A DNA stretch of 64,000 bases from Atrichornis clamosus (Eukaryota > Chordata > Aves > Passeriformes > Menuridae), in assembly GCA_013400975.1 (NCBI GenBank), contig WBMZ01009331.1, forward strand, positions 1,349 through 65,348. Reading direction: 5' to 3'. Under the pieces are notes generated by a model. It saw only the letters and a list, made by a program, of their open reading frames with translations, had not been told where the DNA came from and searched no databases. Position numbers and translations under genes: made by a program. This document shows, piece after piece, positions 24,841 to 37,129 of this stretch (position 1 is the stretch's first letter; each line of letters opens with the position of its first letter).

Positions 24841-27800
24841 TTAAAGTGTCAGGAAAAGCTGTGAGGACACAGTATGTTTTCTAAAGAGCAGCTGATTCCC
24901 ATTCAGCAGAAGTTTGCTCCCACTTGACCTGAGCTAGACCAAAGTCACTCAAACTGAAACACAAATGTCCATGAAAGCAGCATTGCCTTTAATGACTTGT
25001 TTTCAATTTACACCTTAGTCCTAAACTGAGTCTTAAGAAGTTTCCGTTGTTGATTTTCTCAGTATCTAACTTTTAAAACACAGATTTGCAAGAGATTGTT
25101 CATCTGCAGGAAGAGCACTCAGGTACTTCCCTAGCTCCTGAATGGAGATGCTTCAGGGGAAAAGCAGATGCCAGCCCAACTGTTCCTGAGGATTTGGTTT
25201 AGGATCAGGTTACAAGTTTGGCCTTGCAGAATTATCTCAGCATGGGTTGTGCTGGGCTGGCAAAGCCCTTCTGGGAAGGACACATACATTTTGGAAATCA
25301 CTTGACCAACCTGGAGAAGATTTGGGAAAACTACACCTGGCACCAGGCATGGCACATGTGCAGGGAGGGGTGAAACCTGGCCTGGCCTTTCAGCTGACAT
25401 GTTCCCTCAAGGCAAAATGCCAAGAGAGACACCAGGAAAATATGTGGCTTCAGGTAGGAATTGCCAACTTGAGGCACATATGGGCACGTGGGACAGGTTC
25501 CTTCCAGCCAGCACCTCCTGCCCCCTCAGGCTTCCTGCTGGTGTGACTGCCCTCTGCTTTGGGACAGAAAACCCACCCAAGGCATGGCCTGAAGAGCAGC
25601 AGGAATCAGGCAAAGCAGTCAAGCAAAGAGCTACTGGTAATTTAAGATTAAGCATAAATTTTTCAAGAGCCCATAAACAATTCAAACATCCAACATTTCA
25701 CAGAAAGCAGTGGGACCAGGTAGTTGTCTTAGTCACAGCATGCTGCTGCAGAAGTCACTGCACATCAGCATGGCACTGTTTGCTGGAGACATGGATATAC
25801 ATCAACACAGACCCAGAGTTTTACACTAGGGATACACAGGAGTTTTCCAGGGGAAAACAATAAATAAAGCAACTTTTGTCCAACTGTGATAGTACACTAG
25901 GAAAAAAAGAGTAGAAACCAGACAAGGCTTCAGCCTTTCACATCATTACATTTCTGAAATAAAAATGACAACAGACGAGCTCAGTGCCAGCAAACCCGTC
26001 CCCAAAGCAGCAGAGGGTCCCCGGCATCCGTAACCTCCATCCATTTGAAGTTTGTAATTTTGCAGAGCCTCTTCTTCTGCACTTCCAGCTGTTTATATGA
26101 CACAAATCACTTTCTGGATGCAAGCCCCAGACCTCTCACATCTCACATATCGAAGAATTAACCTGAGGAGGAAACTGTCAGACAAGGCTGACTCAAATTC
26201 CACCCCCATTTCAGCAGTGCTCAGAAGGAGCTAACACCTTTCTGCAGAGTGGCAAATTAATGTCTTACAACTGGAATGATCCGTAGGAATCTGCAGCTAA
26301 GACCTCTGGCACAGACCACGGCTCTGTTGCACTTGCATGTCAATAGAAGGACCCCAACAGGCTCTGGGAGCACGTGGGGCCACCAGCAGAGCCGTGGGGA
26401 GGTTCCAAACAGCTCCCACTGCTTTGGCATGTGGGAACCAGCGCCTGTGTGGGTAAAACAGGCATGGGAAGAAGTCTCTGAGCAGGGACCCCCCCGTCCC
26501 ACTGCTCCCTCAGCCACACACTCACCCCCTACCATCCCACAACACAGAACTCCTCGGGAGCCACTGCCATGTCCTGCTTGTGAACCCCTCCCCAGTCCAT
26601 GGCGTGTCCTGTGACTCTGGATCACGTGGAGACCTGGGCATGTTCCTTCCAACACAACAACAGTCCTACTGCAATAGACCAAAGGTCTCCGAGAAAAGTC
26701 AGTGTGGGGTTTCCAAGGAATGACACAAGCATGGGGGACACTCCTCTGAACCTGCCCTCTGCTTTCTGCCACTGATGGCTCTAAGATTTCTTAAGCCAAA
26801 GATGTCAGCTTGGCACTTCAAGTTTTCCATACATCTTTCTTCCAAAAAAACTGTCCCCTTACCATCAGGAAGGCTCACCACACTCGGTTCAACTTTATTC
26901 TATAATGGGTTTTTCTTATAAAACTCTACTTTTACAGTACTTATGGCTGCATAACTGCAATGAAAACAAAGAGAACGAAATTGGAAGGTCAGTCTTAAAT
27001 TCATTTGTGTTGGCTGATAAAGTCGTGAGAATGTTTGGAGAGGCAAAAGCAGAAGGCTGAGGCTGTGGTGGCCAGGGCTGTTTATGGAGGTGGCCAACAC
27101 AAGGGGAGATGAGAGGGAGGCACCTTCATCTCTACAGGAGATGTTTTTGCTTTCTGAATGAGCTCTTCCTGCCTGCAGCAGGTACCAGCTCTTGCTCTGC
27201 ACCCACTCCTTCCTGGTAGATTTTCCTAAAACAATAAAATCCTCAGAAAATATTGCAATGAGGGTGACATTATCCTGTTACATATTTTACAGAAGAACAC
27301 ATCAAGGCAAAGAGAAGTGAAAGGATGAGCTGGCTCAAGAAGCTGGTGTCTGCCTTCCTTGGTTGGCTATTCAGCAAGCAAAGGTGGGATTGCCCAGTGG
27401 TCAGTAGATCCCCAAGGGCTCAGTAATGACCCCTTGGACTTCCAGTGCTCCTAACAGCTCACAGGATGGCTCCTCTCCAATACACACCACCCACAGCTAT
27501 TTAGATCCAGAACTGTGCCTCTGTGGCAAAGTTTACCAAGCCCACCCAACTGTGGTGCACTTGGCCACGGCACGGAACTGCTGGAACACTCCCAGGAAAG
27601 TGGAACAGACACGGAAACCCACAGGAGGATGCCCTGGGCTTCAGCGTGTACAGCATCATCAATCTCAGGAGAAGAGAAAGGACGTGGTGTTCAGATGACA
27701 TCAAACATCCTTGTCAGGATCATGACGTTCGTTCCCTTGCAGCTGACCTGGAAAGCGAAATATGCCCTTGACATCTGACCCAGGCAAATGTGAAGGCAAT

Positions 27801-28150
27801 TTTACTGACAGCATGAATAAAATAAACTCTCCCTGACAGGCCTACGGAAAGGGGCAAGAGATGAAGTGGTTCATGCTATCCTCTGTTAGTTAAAACCCTT
27901 TGGACTTTGCTTCCACCTCACTGCAGAAGGCTGCTGATGCAAAGGGTGATATTTGCCTGCAATCTTTCCCTGGGAAGTAATTAGTTTCCATTTAGAGGGA
28001 TGACAAATTGATCAGGCAGGAATCTCACTGAGCTCTGAATTGAAGCTAAACTGTGATAGCTACAGCTCTGGCAACTTGAGTTTGTCAGTCTGTCAATGCA
28101 TTTTACAGTTTCAAAATTCAATCACCCAACAGCAGGAAAGACATTGGCTT
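24841..28150. other. Unique non-coding DNA
   Basis: Unique sequence of mixed composition. Open frames of 90-170 codons at 25.2-25.9 and 26.25-26.8 kb lie on both strands and lack domains. No repeats or RNA genes were recognised. Confidence 0.45.
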
Positions 28151-28196
28151 AAAAAAAAAAGGAAAAAAAAGGAAAAAAAAAAAAAGCAGCAGCAGC
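28151..28196. repeat. A-rich low-complexity tract followed by (GCA)n
   Basis: Runs of A broken by two GG pairs (28,151-28,185), followed directly by 'gcagcagcagc'. It could be the tail of an old retroposed sequence on the + strand or simple slippage. Confidence 0.85.
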
Positions 28197-28419
28197 CCAA
28201 GCTGGGGGGAGAAGCACCAAAGCCTCCACTTCCTCCTGCAAGTTCATTATCGCCTCTCCAAAGCATGACGGTGGTGTGAAATGGGTTAGACGCATGGATG
28301 CCTCTGTTAACGGCCAAGGAAAAAAAAAGTCGCACATCATTAGGAATGGAATAAACGATACCGAGGCACAGAGCAGAAATGATTTGATTAGCAATTTCCA
28401 GTTTTGAAAAGACCTGGAA
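28197..28419. other. Unique spacer
   Basis: Unique DNA with a nine-base A run at 28,320-28,328. Nothing else was seen. Confidence 0.5.
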
Positions 28420-28615
28420 GAGAACCAAATGACTATACAGAAGGTGTGATGGAGTTCTTAATTGCTGTAACTGCACAGGGAGACTCGATGATTTGTGACA
28501 TATAATACAGCACAGTACGCTAACGCTAATAACTGTTAATTAACTGCAGCAATGATATACTCTCAAAATGCACATACAAGTTACCATAATTTCTAGATTA
28601 AAAGCTGCAATGTTC
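28420..28615. promoter_or_regulatory. Candidate conserved non-coding block
   Basis: Complex A+T-rich sequence including 'gagttcttaattgctgtaac', 'gctaacgctaataactg' and 'ttaattaactgcagc'. TAAT-type homeodomain cores are dense and no repeat signature is present. The enhancer role is inferred. Confidence 0.3.
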
Positions 28616-28919
28616 GAAGCCAAAGGCAGAGGGAAGGCAGCACAGAGGGAGTGGGGGAAGAGAAGAAAGTGGAAAAGGAGATAGAAAATCTTTCCTTCTT
28701 TTAAATCCCCTCTTGAGCACTTCTGACATCTCACCCAGAGCAAAGCGGCCAGAAAGCCCCAAGAAAAAAAATAAAATACTCCTGCCGAAATGTGAAACGG
28801 TTCCTGCATGAAGCTCTCCCTCCAGAGCAGCAGTTATTAATTCTGAAAGGCTGTTGTTGCACCAGGCCATCTGGCTGTGCCGTAAAGAGTTCAGGAGCTG
28901 CTGCTGAGCTAAGATTCCT
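28616..28919. other. Purine-rich unique spacer
   Basis: The + strand is purine-rich from 28,625 to 28,690. No gene was seen. Confidence 0.45.
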
Positions 28920-29035
28920 GTCGGATCCCATTCGCCCCAGCGACATTATTCACTCGCAAATGTTATCGCACCATTTTTCCCCCATCGCTGCTGTTTGCGA
29001 GTCACTTTATTTATTTGCAGGCAGTTTGTTGCACT
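28920..29035. promoter_or_regulatory. Candidate regulatory block with a 9-bp inverted repeat
   Basis: 'actcgcaaa' at 28,952-28,960 and 'tttgcgagt' at 28,994-29,002 form a perfect inverted pair with a 33-base loop, flanked by 'tttatttatttgcagg'. CpG is preserved in both arms, which is unusual in old neutral DNA. The sequence texture suggests conserved non-coding DNA. The function is unknown. Confidence 0.3.
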
Positions 29036-29626
29036 GCCCAGTGCAAAACTGGCTCTGCCAGGAGCCTCCAGGGAGCCAAGAGACAACACCCTCCTCCGAC
29101 GGATGCTCCGGAGCTGGTTTCACTCTGCCTCCGAACAGCAGTGCTGTGTGTGAGGCTGGAAGGTGGCTCTTAGGAAAAGCTGCTGGATTGACAGCCCGGG
29201 AGACTGGAGGCTTCTATTTATCCCCCAGCAGGCAGAGCACAGACACGCTCCCACACGCTGTCCTTCTCCAGCACGCGGAGATGGGAATCAGATGACACTG
29301 ATTAGCTGTCCAGAATTGCTAAAACATTTTCTCTTTCGGATCAATAGTAATAAAGAGGAGGGTAAGGCAGGTATCAGGCTGCACTGTGGAAGGCTGATTC
29401 TGATCTTCCTGCAGAGCTGTAGCCAGCCCCGGCAGAAAAACCTCTTGGCATGTTTCCCCTCCGAGGTTCTTTCAATGCAACCGATCTGCAGCCAGGCTAT
29501 TCAAGTGTTACAGCCAGGCTAATCCTGTACCAGCCCTCACACATCCATTACCCTGCACATGGAAAGGGAACAGGCTTTGTTCTCCCCTTGGTGACCCATC
29601 CCACCACGCTCCTCCTGGACAGCCTC
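29036..29626. other. Unique non-coding DNA
   Basis: Mixed-composition unique DNA with a frame open for about 165 codons on the + strand (28,792-29,295) but no family motif and no supporting splice pattern. I regard it as chance. Confidence 0.45.
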
Positions 29627-29714
29627 CAGAGGGGAGTTAAGCGAAGTGGCCGTGTTTCCAAAGGCACTGCTCCCCGTTCCACCGTGGGTGTGAGTTCAAA
29701 TCTAATCCCTGTGG
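29627..29714 (+). tRNA. tRNA-like relic (degenerate, Leu/Ser type)
   Basis: The sequence 'tggccgtg' and then 'aaaggcactg' resembles the D-arm and following stem of class II (Leu/Ser) tRNAs. About 45 bases on, 'gagttcaaatct' has a canonical T-loop (TTCAAAT closed by G-C). The ends 'cagaggg' and 'ccctgtg' can pair at six of seven positions. The anticodon arm is malformed and the T-stem imperfect, so this is at best a dead tRNA or the head of an old tRNA-derived SINE. Coincidence remains possible. Confidence 0.2.
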
Positions 29715-30206
29715 CAAACAGTGGGAAACCAGAAAACAAACACACGAACCGAGCTGGACAGCTTCATCCAACCTACATGGCTCTGTGATTCCATAGCACT
29801 GGTGTTCACTAATGCACACTGGGGTACAGCGGATGGCAAAGACAAGAATTCAAGCAGAGAGCAGCAATGGAAAAAAAAGGCCTAACAGACTCTCTCAGCC
29901 TCCCTATCCTCCGCGTTCGCACCAACGCCGCGTGTTGAGAGCATGTGTGAAGTCTATCTATCATTTTAACATTGAAGTGCCTGGAAAAATATTAAGGGTA
30001 AACTTTGCTGTCATTCCAACATATGGCAAGGCACTGAAATATAGACATATCCTGAGGAAACTGGGGAATTTGAATGAATACCTCTTTTACTGAAGAGCAC
30101 TTTGGTTCTGTATTTTCCAGTTTTTTGTCCACCTCCTCTTTCTGCAATTTTTTTTCTATGCCAGTTTTTTTCAAGCTAATAAACCAACTGTCCTTCAGAG
30201 GATCCC
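29715..30206. other. Unique non-coding DNA
   Basis: Unique sequence with a T-rich stretch at 30,120-30,175. No feature was recognised. Confidence 0.45.
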
Positions 30207-30489
30207 CGAATGGCTTGGGCTGGAAGGGATCTTAAAGATGATCCCATGGGCAGGGACACCTTCCACTCTCCCATGTTGCTCCAAGCCATCTCCAGCCTGG
30301 CCTTGGACACTTCCAGGTATGGGGTAGCCACAATTTCTCTGGGCAACCTGTGCCAGGGCCTCATCATCCTCGGAGTAATAATTTTCTTCCTAACATCTTA
30401 TCTAAATGTCTCCTCTTTTAGTTTAAAACCATTCCCCCCTATCCTATCACTGTCAGCCCATGTAAAAAGTCTCTCTCCCTCTTTCTAGA
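30207..30489 (-). mobile_element. CR1 LINE 3' fragment
   Basis: An antisense CR1: 'gaatggcttgggctggaagg', 'catgggcagggacaccttcc', 'ccttggacacttccaggtat', 'gtttaaaaccattccccc' and 'cctatcactgtcagcccatg'. The minus strand reads 'PWHRLPREIVATPYLEVSKA', the end of CR1 ORF2. It is truncated and non-functional, with about 20 bases missing after the first block. Confidence 0.94.
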
Positions 30490-32995
30490 ACCAGAAGCCC
30501 CATTCAGCACTCTCAGGAGCACGATAAGCATACATAGAGTGGAAAATATAGAAGAAAAATAAGGTTATATTTATGTCCTAATAAAAGAAATAGCTTCTAG
30601 CTACCAAAAACCCAGAAAATTTTCTATTTTTATGTTGGGCATGAAAGACAGACTTGACCTACCTGACTGTACAGCCCTACTCCTTCCCTGGCTGTATGGC
30701 CAGAACAGATCCGTACCTCACACTTCTCCAGCACGCTGCCCAAATGGAAATGGCACACAGGATGGCATTTTTATCATTTTCCTCAGCAGCAGAATGACAC
30801 TGCTGGGACAATCCTTTCCCTTTCCACACCTCTGTTTCTTCGAGGGCTCCTAGCTGTCACATCACTCCCAATTCTGCTCCCCTGACCGCAGCCTCTAAAT
30901 AATATTGCATTTTCTTTACCACCTCACGCAGAACTTTCAAACCGATTTAAATCTGAAATGAACGCTGCGAATACCAGTCCATACTCACGACAGACATTTA
31001 ATAACCCCCCTGGGAAAGAAGAGCTTCTGAAACTGCTAAAATGCATCCTGTGGGGATGTCAGCCTGGAGTGAAAGATTCTTAAAGACTTTTTGTGTGACA
31101 GCATCACACCCTCTGAGAGTCCCAGGTGCCATTAGGGGGGAGGAGGGGACTACAGCACACTTGAAGGATTCAAGAATAATCAGCCTCAGGTATTAATGTT
31201 TTGCTTGAAGATGTAAAAGATAAGACACTGAAATGGTGTGATTGCCAGGAAAGGGGGTGTTAATGAGACATAAAGCTGCCTGTTCAGTTCTGCTCCCTCT
31301 TTTTGCAAGGTGCCCATGCAATCCTGTCTCCATGATTCACAAGTGACCACGGCGAGGCTGTGGGAAGGGGCTGGCCAAAAGGCTGGATTGGCTTCTTGGA
31401 GAAAGTGGAAACAACTCCCATTTCATTTCCACCCCACAGCCTTTCAGCCTTTCCTCTCACAGCCCTGCCAGCTTGTCCCACGCAGACCTCTGCCCCAGAC
31501 CAAATGCACCACCACTGATTCTACTGCAGAAAGCAATTTTGATGTCTGATGGGAAATCAGGAATAAAGCCGGGTCTCCTTTCAGGTATTTTCCGTTCTAA
31601 CTCCGGACTTTGTCTCAGCACTACAAAAACAAAGCCTTTGGATAGGACAGCTTGGCACCCACCCTCGTGCCAGGGGGGATTACGCTTTCCAAGTTGCATT
31701 TTTGGCCCTTGAAATGTTTCCCTCATAATTGGAAGCAAATTTTTTTGTCACAAGATGAAATTCCTTTGTGCCAAAAGCCAAAGCAAAGCTTATATACTAC
31801 CTACCTCTCTCTTTAAAGCCTTTAGCTTTCCTGGAGATTAACTGCCTGATAAACCCTCCCCAAGCCAGGGTTAAGGGCAGGAATGCCCTCTCAGCCCCAG
31901 CTGGGCTTTTCTCACAACTGAACTGTGACAAAACCCTTGGCAGACCCTGGCTCCCAAGTCCAGGGCGTTCCTGGTTACTACCTCCAGCACTGGAAAAGTC
32001 CTTCCCTGTGCTGGCTCCTGGGTGAGAACCTCTCAGCCACTGGACACCAGCAGAGACCCTCCAGCCCACACCCTTTTGACAATAACCTTAATGGGATTTT
32101 ATTTTTATTTCTTTGCCTATGGCTCTTCTAAACATTTATCGCATACTTAATGTAAATTCCTACTTCTACTTTGCTTTTCCCTTTCACGTGGCTGGAGTTG
32201 AGGGTGATTTGGAGGGAGCTAGAGAACAAGGAGGCATTTTGCTCAGATGCTTGGCCAATCTCCAAACAGGGGCACTGGGACACTGCCACTGGTGTCCCAG
32301 CCACCCAGCACAGCCTCTGGAGTACTGAAGGGATGAGGTGTGCATCCCCAGGAGCCAGAGGGCCCATCTGACAGCTGGTACCAGAGGGGCTGGCACCGGC
32401 ACAACGTCTCTGGGGCACAGAGCAAGTCACTGGGGACAACACCTGCACCTTGAGTGCTGCAATGGAGCCTCTCCCATGGGTGCCCCACGAAGTCCCATCA
32501 GCCCAGAACAGGAGCTCCACAGGCAGCTGGCTGTTCATTTATCCTTCACACCTCACGTTCCTGACCCTGCCTTTGGTCCTAGACCATCTTCTAGGATAAA
32601 GTGGTTGGCTCTCGAGCTCTGGGCCTGGGCTCTGTGCTTTGTGCCCAGCCTTTAGCTCCTGCCAATCCAGCATTTTTCTGACTCCTCAGCTTCCTTCTGG
32701 CCCTGCCTCTGACACAGAGTCTACCCTCATCCCAACCCCTGGGAAGAGTCGCCTCGCTCCTTGTCATGCCACACTTGAAGTCTGCCCAGGGACTGATTCC
32801 ATCCCTGATCTCCCAGCTGACATGCCCACATTCCTGCCAAGTGACAATCCTACCGGGGTGCAGAAGTGCAGCCTGTCCTGGCTGCCTGAAACACGCTCCT
32901 CCTTCACTCCCTACAATCACAGAGGTTATTTGCTGCCCCAGATGGAAACAAATATTTTTTATGAAGATCTGTTTTAACCAAAAGCACATATAAAA
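30490..32995. other. Unique non-coding DNA
   Basis: Unique sequence, becoming G+C-richer from about 31,860 to 32,900. Open frames of up to about 136 codons overlap on both strands there without domains. No repeats or RNA genes were recognised. Confidence 0.45.
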
Positions 32996-33700
32996 CAAAA
33001 GCAGAAGAAATATTTGAGGTTTGCGGTGGTTGGAATCTACACGCCGAAAATTAATGCTTTGACGTGTATTTTGCGCTTAATCTTTTGTGGCAACTTTTTT
33101 ACATTTGTAAGAGTTATGGATTTTAAAAGTCACAGCTAAGATTGCTTAATGAGCATTCACCACCCTGGAAGTGGAAGCAAGGCTGATGTGGTTTAGTCAG
33201 CTGTTAGCTTTATTGCCTCTCTTCTGTACTAAAAGTGACAAGTTGAACACATTATAGAGAGCTCAGATGTGTTATGTAGATGAAGCCTGCAGCAATATCT
33301 GCCTGCTCTCTATTATTTATGATGTCTATATAATACAATGGACTGAGATTTAAGCCATTGTGATGCAGTTTGTTTTCCAGGGTTCTAAAGTACAGCACAT
33401 TTTACAGAGAATTGCATCTCTGTTACATATTAATCAAATCCATCTTACATGCAGCTCTTACACTGTAAACTAAAGGGAAAGAAAGATTAAAGCGCTTGGC
33501 TTTTCCTCAGCTGTCAAGGACTGGCAATAAAATAATAATAAGGGCTTCTAAATAATGTGTGTGTGACAGGCCTTTGCTCGGTTGTGCAGTCCTTTATGGA
33601 GGTTAACTACAAAATAAGTTCCAGTGAGTGATTGAGAACAGGCGAGTGTGTAATACTGTAATGCCAAGCCCTGCATAATTCTTTGCAAAGTTCATTTGCA
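32996..33700. promoter_or_regulatory. Long candidate conserved non-coding block
   Basis: About 700 bases of complex, A+T-rich, repeat-free sequence. It includes 'cgccgaaaattaatgctttg' with retained CpGs, 'gattgcttaatgagcattc', 'gagaattgcatctctg' (an imperfect palindrome) and 'caatgg...ccattg' in inverted order at 33,339-33,363. The length, the lack of transposon debris and the motif density make it the best enhancer-like stretch in the first half of the window. The inference is from composition only. Confidence 0.35.
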
Positions 33701-34245
33701 GAAATTCTCCCAACCTGACAAGCCAAAGTTGCTGCAGGTCCAGGCTCTCAGCAGGGGTGTGAAGTTAACTCCTGCTGCCCCCGCTCCAAACCCTCACTCC
33801 AAACCCTCACCGCCTCCTGAACTGCTTCAGCTGCAGCCCATTAAAGCAGAAAGCTCCACTTCAGCAACACCAGTCAGCCTTCCTGCTTTCTTAAAAATAT
33901 TATTATGAGGGAAGTCATGGGAAAGTTATTTTATTATAAAATATATAAAACTCTGTAGAGGTCTGTGGTTTTGGATTTTTCTTTTCCATCATTAGCCAGA
34001 GTTTTGAAGATCAAGAGGTGGAATTTTTAACAAAAGCCTAAATCACGACAAGCTTTTAAGGCAGTATGAACTGTGGAATTTATTGGAGGAGGGTTTTTGC
34101 CTTTCCTCCCTTGGCTTTTCCTGCCAGGGAGCCTTTCCAAAGTTTCTGTGTCTGCTCTGCCCTGTTGCCCCCTCAGCAGCAGGGCTGAGCAGCCCTGGCT
34201 CGCAGGTGGTCTGTCCACTCCCACCAGGTCACTCCCACCGTGGTG
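33701..34245. other. Unique DNA with a small tandem duplication
   Basis: 'ctccaaaccctca' occurs twice in tandem at about 33,784-33,809. The rest is unremarkable. The last part, 34,080-34,245, is G+C-rich and may include the eroded 5' part of the CR1 copy that follows. Confidence 0.5.
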
Positions 34246-34489
34246 GAGGGACAGGAGGGACAGGAGGACCAGGGGCACAGGGAAGATGCAGCAGAGAGGA
34301 AGAACCTCTTCCCTGGGCTGTGACCCAGCCCTGAACTGAATATCCCCTCCCTGGGGATATTCCAGAGCCCTCTGGACACAATCCTGTGCCCTGTGCTCTG
34401 GGATGGCCCTGCCTGAGCAGGGAGGTGGCACCAGAGGAGCCTCTGTGGTCCCTTCCAACAGGACTATCCTGGGATTCTGTGAGATTGTG
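34246..34489 (+). mobile_element. CR1 LINE 3' fragment (older subfamily)
   Basis: A sense-orientation CR1: 'ggaagaacctcttccctg', 'tccctggggatattccagag', 'tgggatggccctgcctgagc', 'ggtcccttccaacaggacta' and terminal octamers 'gggattctgtgagattgtga'. The octamer variant (ATTCTGTG) and the 'gagatattc'-type word point to a different subfamily from most other copies here. The 5' limit is approximate. Confidence 0.8.
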
Positions 34490-37110
34490 ACAAGGCTCAG
34501 GATTAAGGATTAAGGATCCTGTGTTTAGTGTGGGCTCTCTCACTGACCTCCCACATAGCCATGGGTGTCACCACTGTCACCAAAGGGCGATGGTGATCAG
34601 GCTTTAAGAACCCCACAGCCCACAGATGAAAAATCACCAGGTGAAAGCTGGGCTCTTAAGATGTGCTCTGCTGTAGACAGGAGAAATAAAGCAGAGGAAG
34701 GGATGAAAGATGTGTGTGTGTGTGTGTTCAGCAGCACTTTGCATCATACCCAGCCAAGCCAACCAGCAGAGCGCTCCTGCAAGCCCCGAGGATGACTCTG
34801 ACCCCTCTGCACTGGGATCCCCAAGGCAGTGCTGGCCCTCCAGCAGCAACACCCTTCAGAGATGGGGCCAGAAAATTCAGCCCCAGCCTCAGAACAAAGT
34901 TCTAACGTTTAAAACAGGGAGTTCCAGGTAAAGCGAGCATAAAGAAGAGCTGCTGGAGAAAAACATGAATTCAGATCTGGATCTGTGTCCTGGAGAAAGC
35001 AGATGGGTGCTTGGGCGTGGGGCTTGGCTCACCTGTAAACCACACAGTACATCCGAGTAGTGGTAATTTTAGGCTCACTAGGACCAGCAAAGGAGTTTAG
35101 GAAATCAAAGGAAGGGCTTCAGGGCACCATCTGGTTGCTGCAGGGAGCCAGGGAGAATTGGAGAATTCCCGTCCCCTTCGCGCACTCCGCAGGGCCACTG
35201 CCAGCTCCTGCCACCCCCAGCTCACAGCAACAGCATTTGTTTACTGCTGATCTAATCCACGAGGGCAAACTCAGTGTTTGCTCTCAAAGATCTGTCTTAA
35301 AATGCTATTATGCACGTCCCTCGGGTCAGAGTGGTATTTTAAGTATATTGCAATGGAGAGATGTTTCCTAGTATTTTCTGTATTTTTTTCAGTGGGTTGG
35401 GTCTTATTTCTTGCAGACCTCCCGAAATGCTGGGTGTTGATTTCCCAGCCTGTTTTCACTGTGATATTCATGCTGTGACTACTGGGACTCCTCAGGAACA
35501 CAAGTACAGGTGTTGCCACCACCTGAGTATTTCACAGCGTGGGCATTTGGGCTTTGATTCACTTTTTTTTTAAACATTTAAAAAAGTGATTTTAAATCTC
35601 AACTCAAATCGAACCAATTCTTTGACAACATCCCCATTGTTTGGGTTCATTTCTACTCATGTCAAGTCTAATTTACCTCTGATTGACACTGCTGCACACA
35701 GGAGAGAAGAAACAAGCCTGGTGAGGGTGTCCTGCATACCACAGGTTACATCTGGAAAATAAGCATCAGTAAATAAGCCCTAAGTCCTGAGTTCTGAGGT
35801 GCTTTGTCTTCCAGTCAGCCAAATCTGTGCCAGTGACTGCATCTTTCATCTCCATTCCTGCCATGAGCGTGCCTCAAGTAACTCTAACTTGGTGTATGGC
35901 TCTCCTGAGAACTTCTATGATACTGGCACCTTCTGTGAAAGCCTCTGAATCCCTCAGACTCCCCAGGCCAGGCTGCACTCTCAGCTTTCATTTAAACACA
36001 AAAAAAGGAAATTCTGCTCCTTGTGTGGTCAGGCTTTTCCTTGGAATCACTTGTGACTCAAACCCCTCAAAGCAAAATTGAGAGCCCGACATTTTGTACT
36101 GCAAAGAAACTCATTATTTTAGGGAGTCTTCTCATCCTCTCAGGACTCTCAACATGGAACTTTGCCATGAAACCACTGAGCAGGCTCACACTGCCCCTTG
36201 GCCAGATCTACCAGGTCAGGCACATCCACCAGGCACAAGAAGTCTCTCTGAAGCCAGGGGCTGCCAGAAGAACCGTTTTGGAATTTAATTTTCCCCAGTG
36301 AATGGGGAAAGATAGATTTTGGAAATAGATCAAAACTCCATTGAGGGCGAAAAAATGACCCTGCAGCTCTGAAAGGTTCCTCATCCCTAACATGGAAAGT
36401 TCCTGAAGCTCAGCGCAGTGTCGGGGAGATGCCATCCCAGTCCCAGCTGGTAACTGGGGGACAGCCATTTCCACTCCTGGGTAGGCAACACTTAAAAGGA
36501 TAAATAAAAGCTACTCACACAGAGGAACAGACCGGTTTCTTTTGCTTTCCTTGACAGGGAAAGTGGCCTGCATGCCACCTGACACTCAGGGATCACTTCC
36601 CAGGCTATGGGAAATGAGCTGGGAAAACACAAGCACAAACCTCCTGTGGTTTATATGTCTGCGTCAGGCGAGCCGTGCAGAATGCAAAGGCAAATCTTTC
36701 AATCCTCCCCTCTCCCCAGCCCTGAAAGGCCAGCACAGTGCTCCATTCAGAAGGGGATTTACCGCAGGGTTTGGAAAGCACCGAGTGCTAGACAGGAATC
36801 TTGCCCTGACTGAACCTACTTATAAACCCTCCCATTAACAGGCAGTGCTGTGAAGAGCCAGTGGCACCGTGTGCACGGCACAGAGCTGTAAGTCACAGCA
36901 CAGGTTTGCTGAATGAGCTGGGGACCAGCTGCATCCCTTTACTCCCTCAATAACACACTGATATGGGCACATTCATTTTCCTGTTGAAGCAGCTCACAGA
37001 ATAAACGTGCGCCCCATCCAAGGGGAGATCACTGGGGGAGCAGATGTATGCTACACTGCAAATAGTAAACTTCTGGAGCCCTAATCTGATACATCACGAT
37101 TTAGCTTCGT
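34490..37110. other. Unique non-coding DNA
   Basis: Just after the CR1 tail, 'ggattaaggattaaggat' at about 34,500-34,517 is a short 7-bp tandem repeat. A (TG)n run lies at 34,711-34,727. The rest is unique DNA without recognisable genes. Confidence 0.5.
34711..34727. repeat. (TG)n microsatellite
   Basis: About eight and a half uninterrupted TG units. Confidence 0.9.
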
Positions 37111-37129
37111 ACAAATCCCCCGAAGAAAG

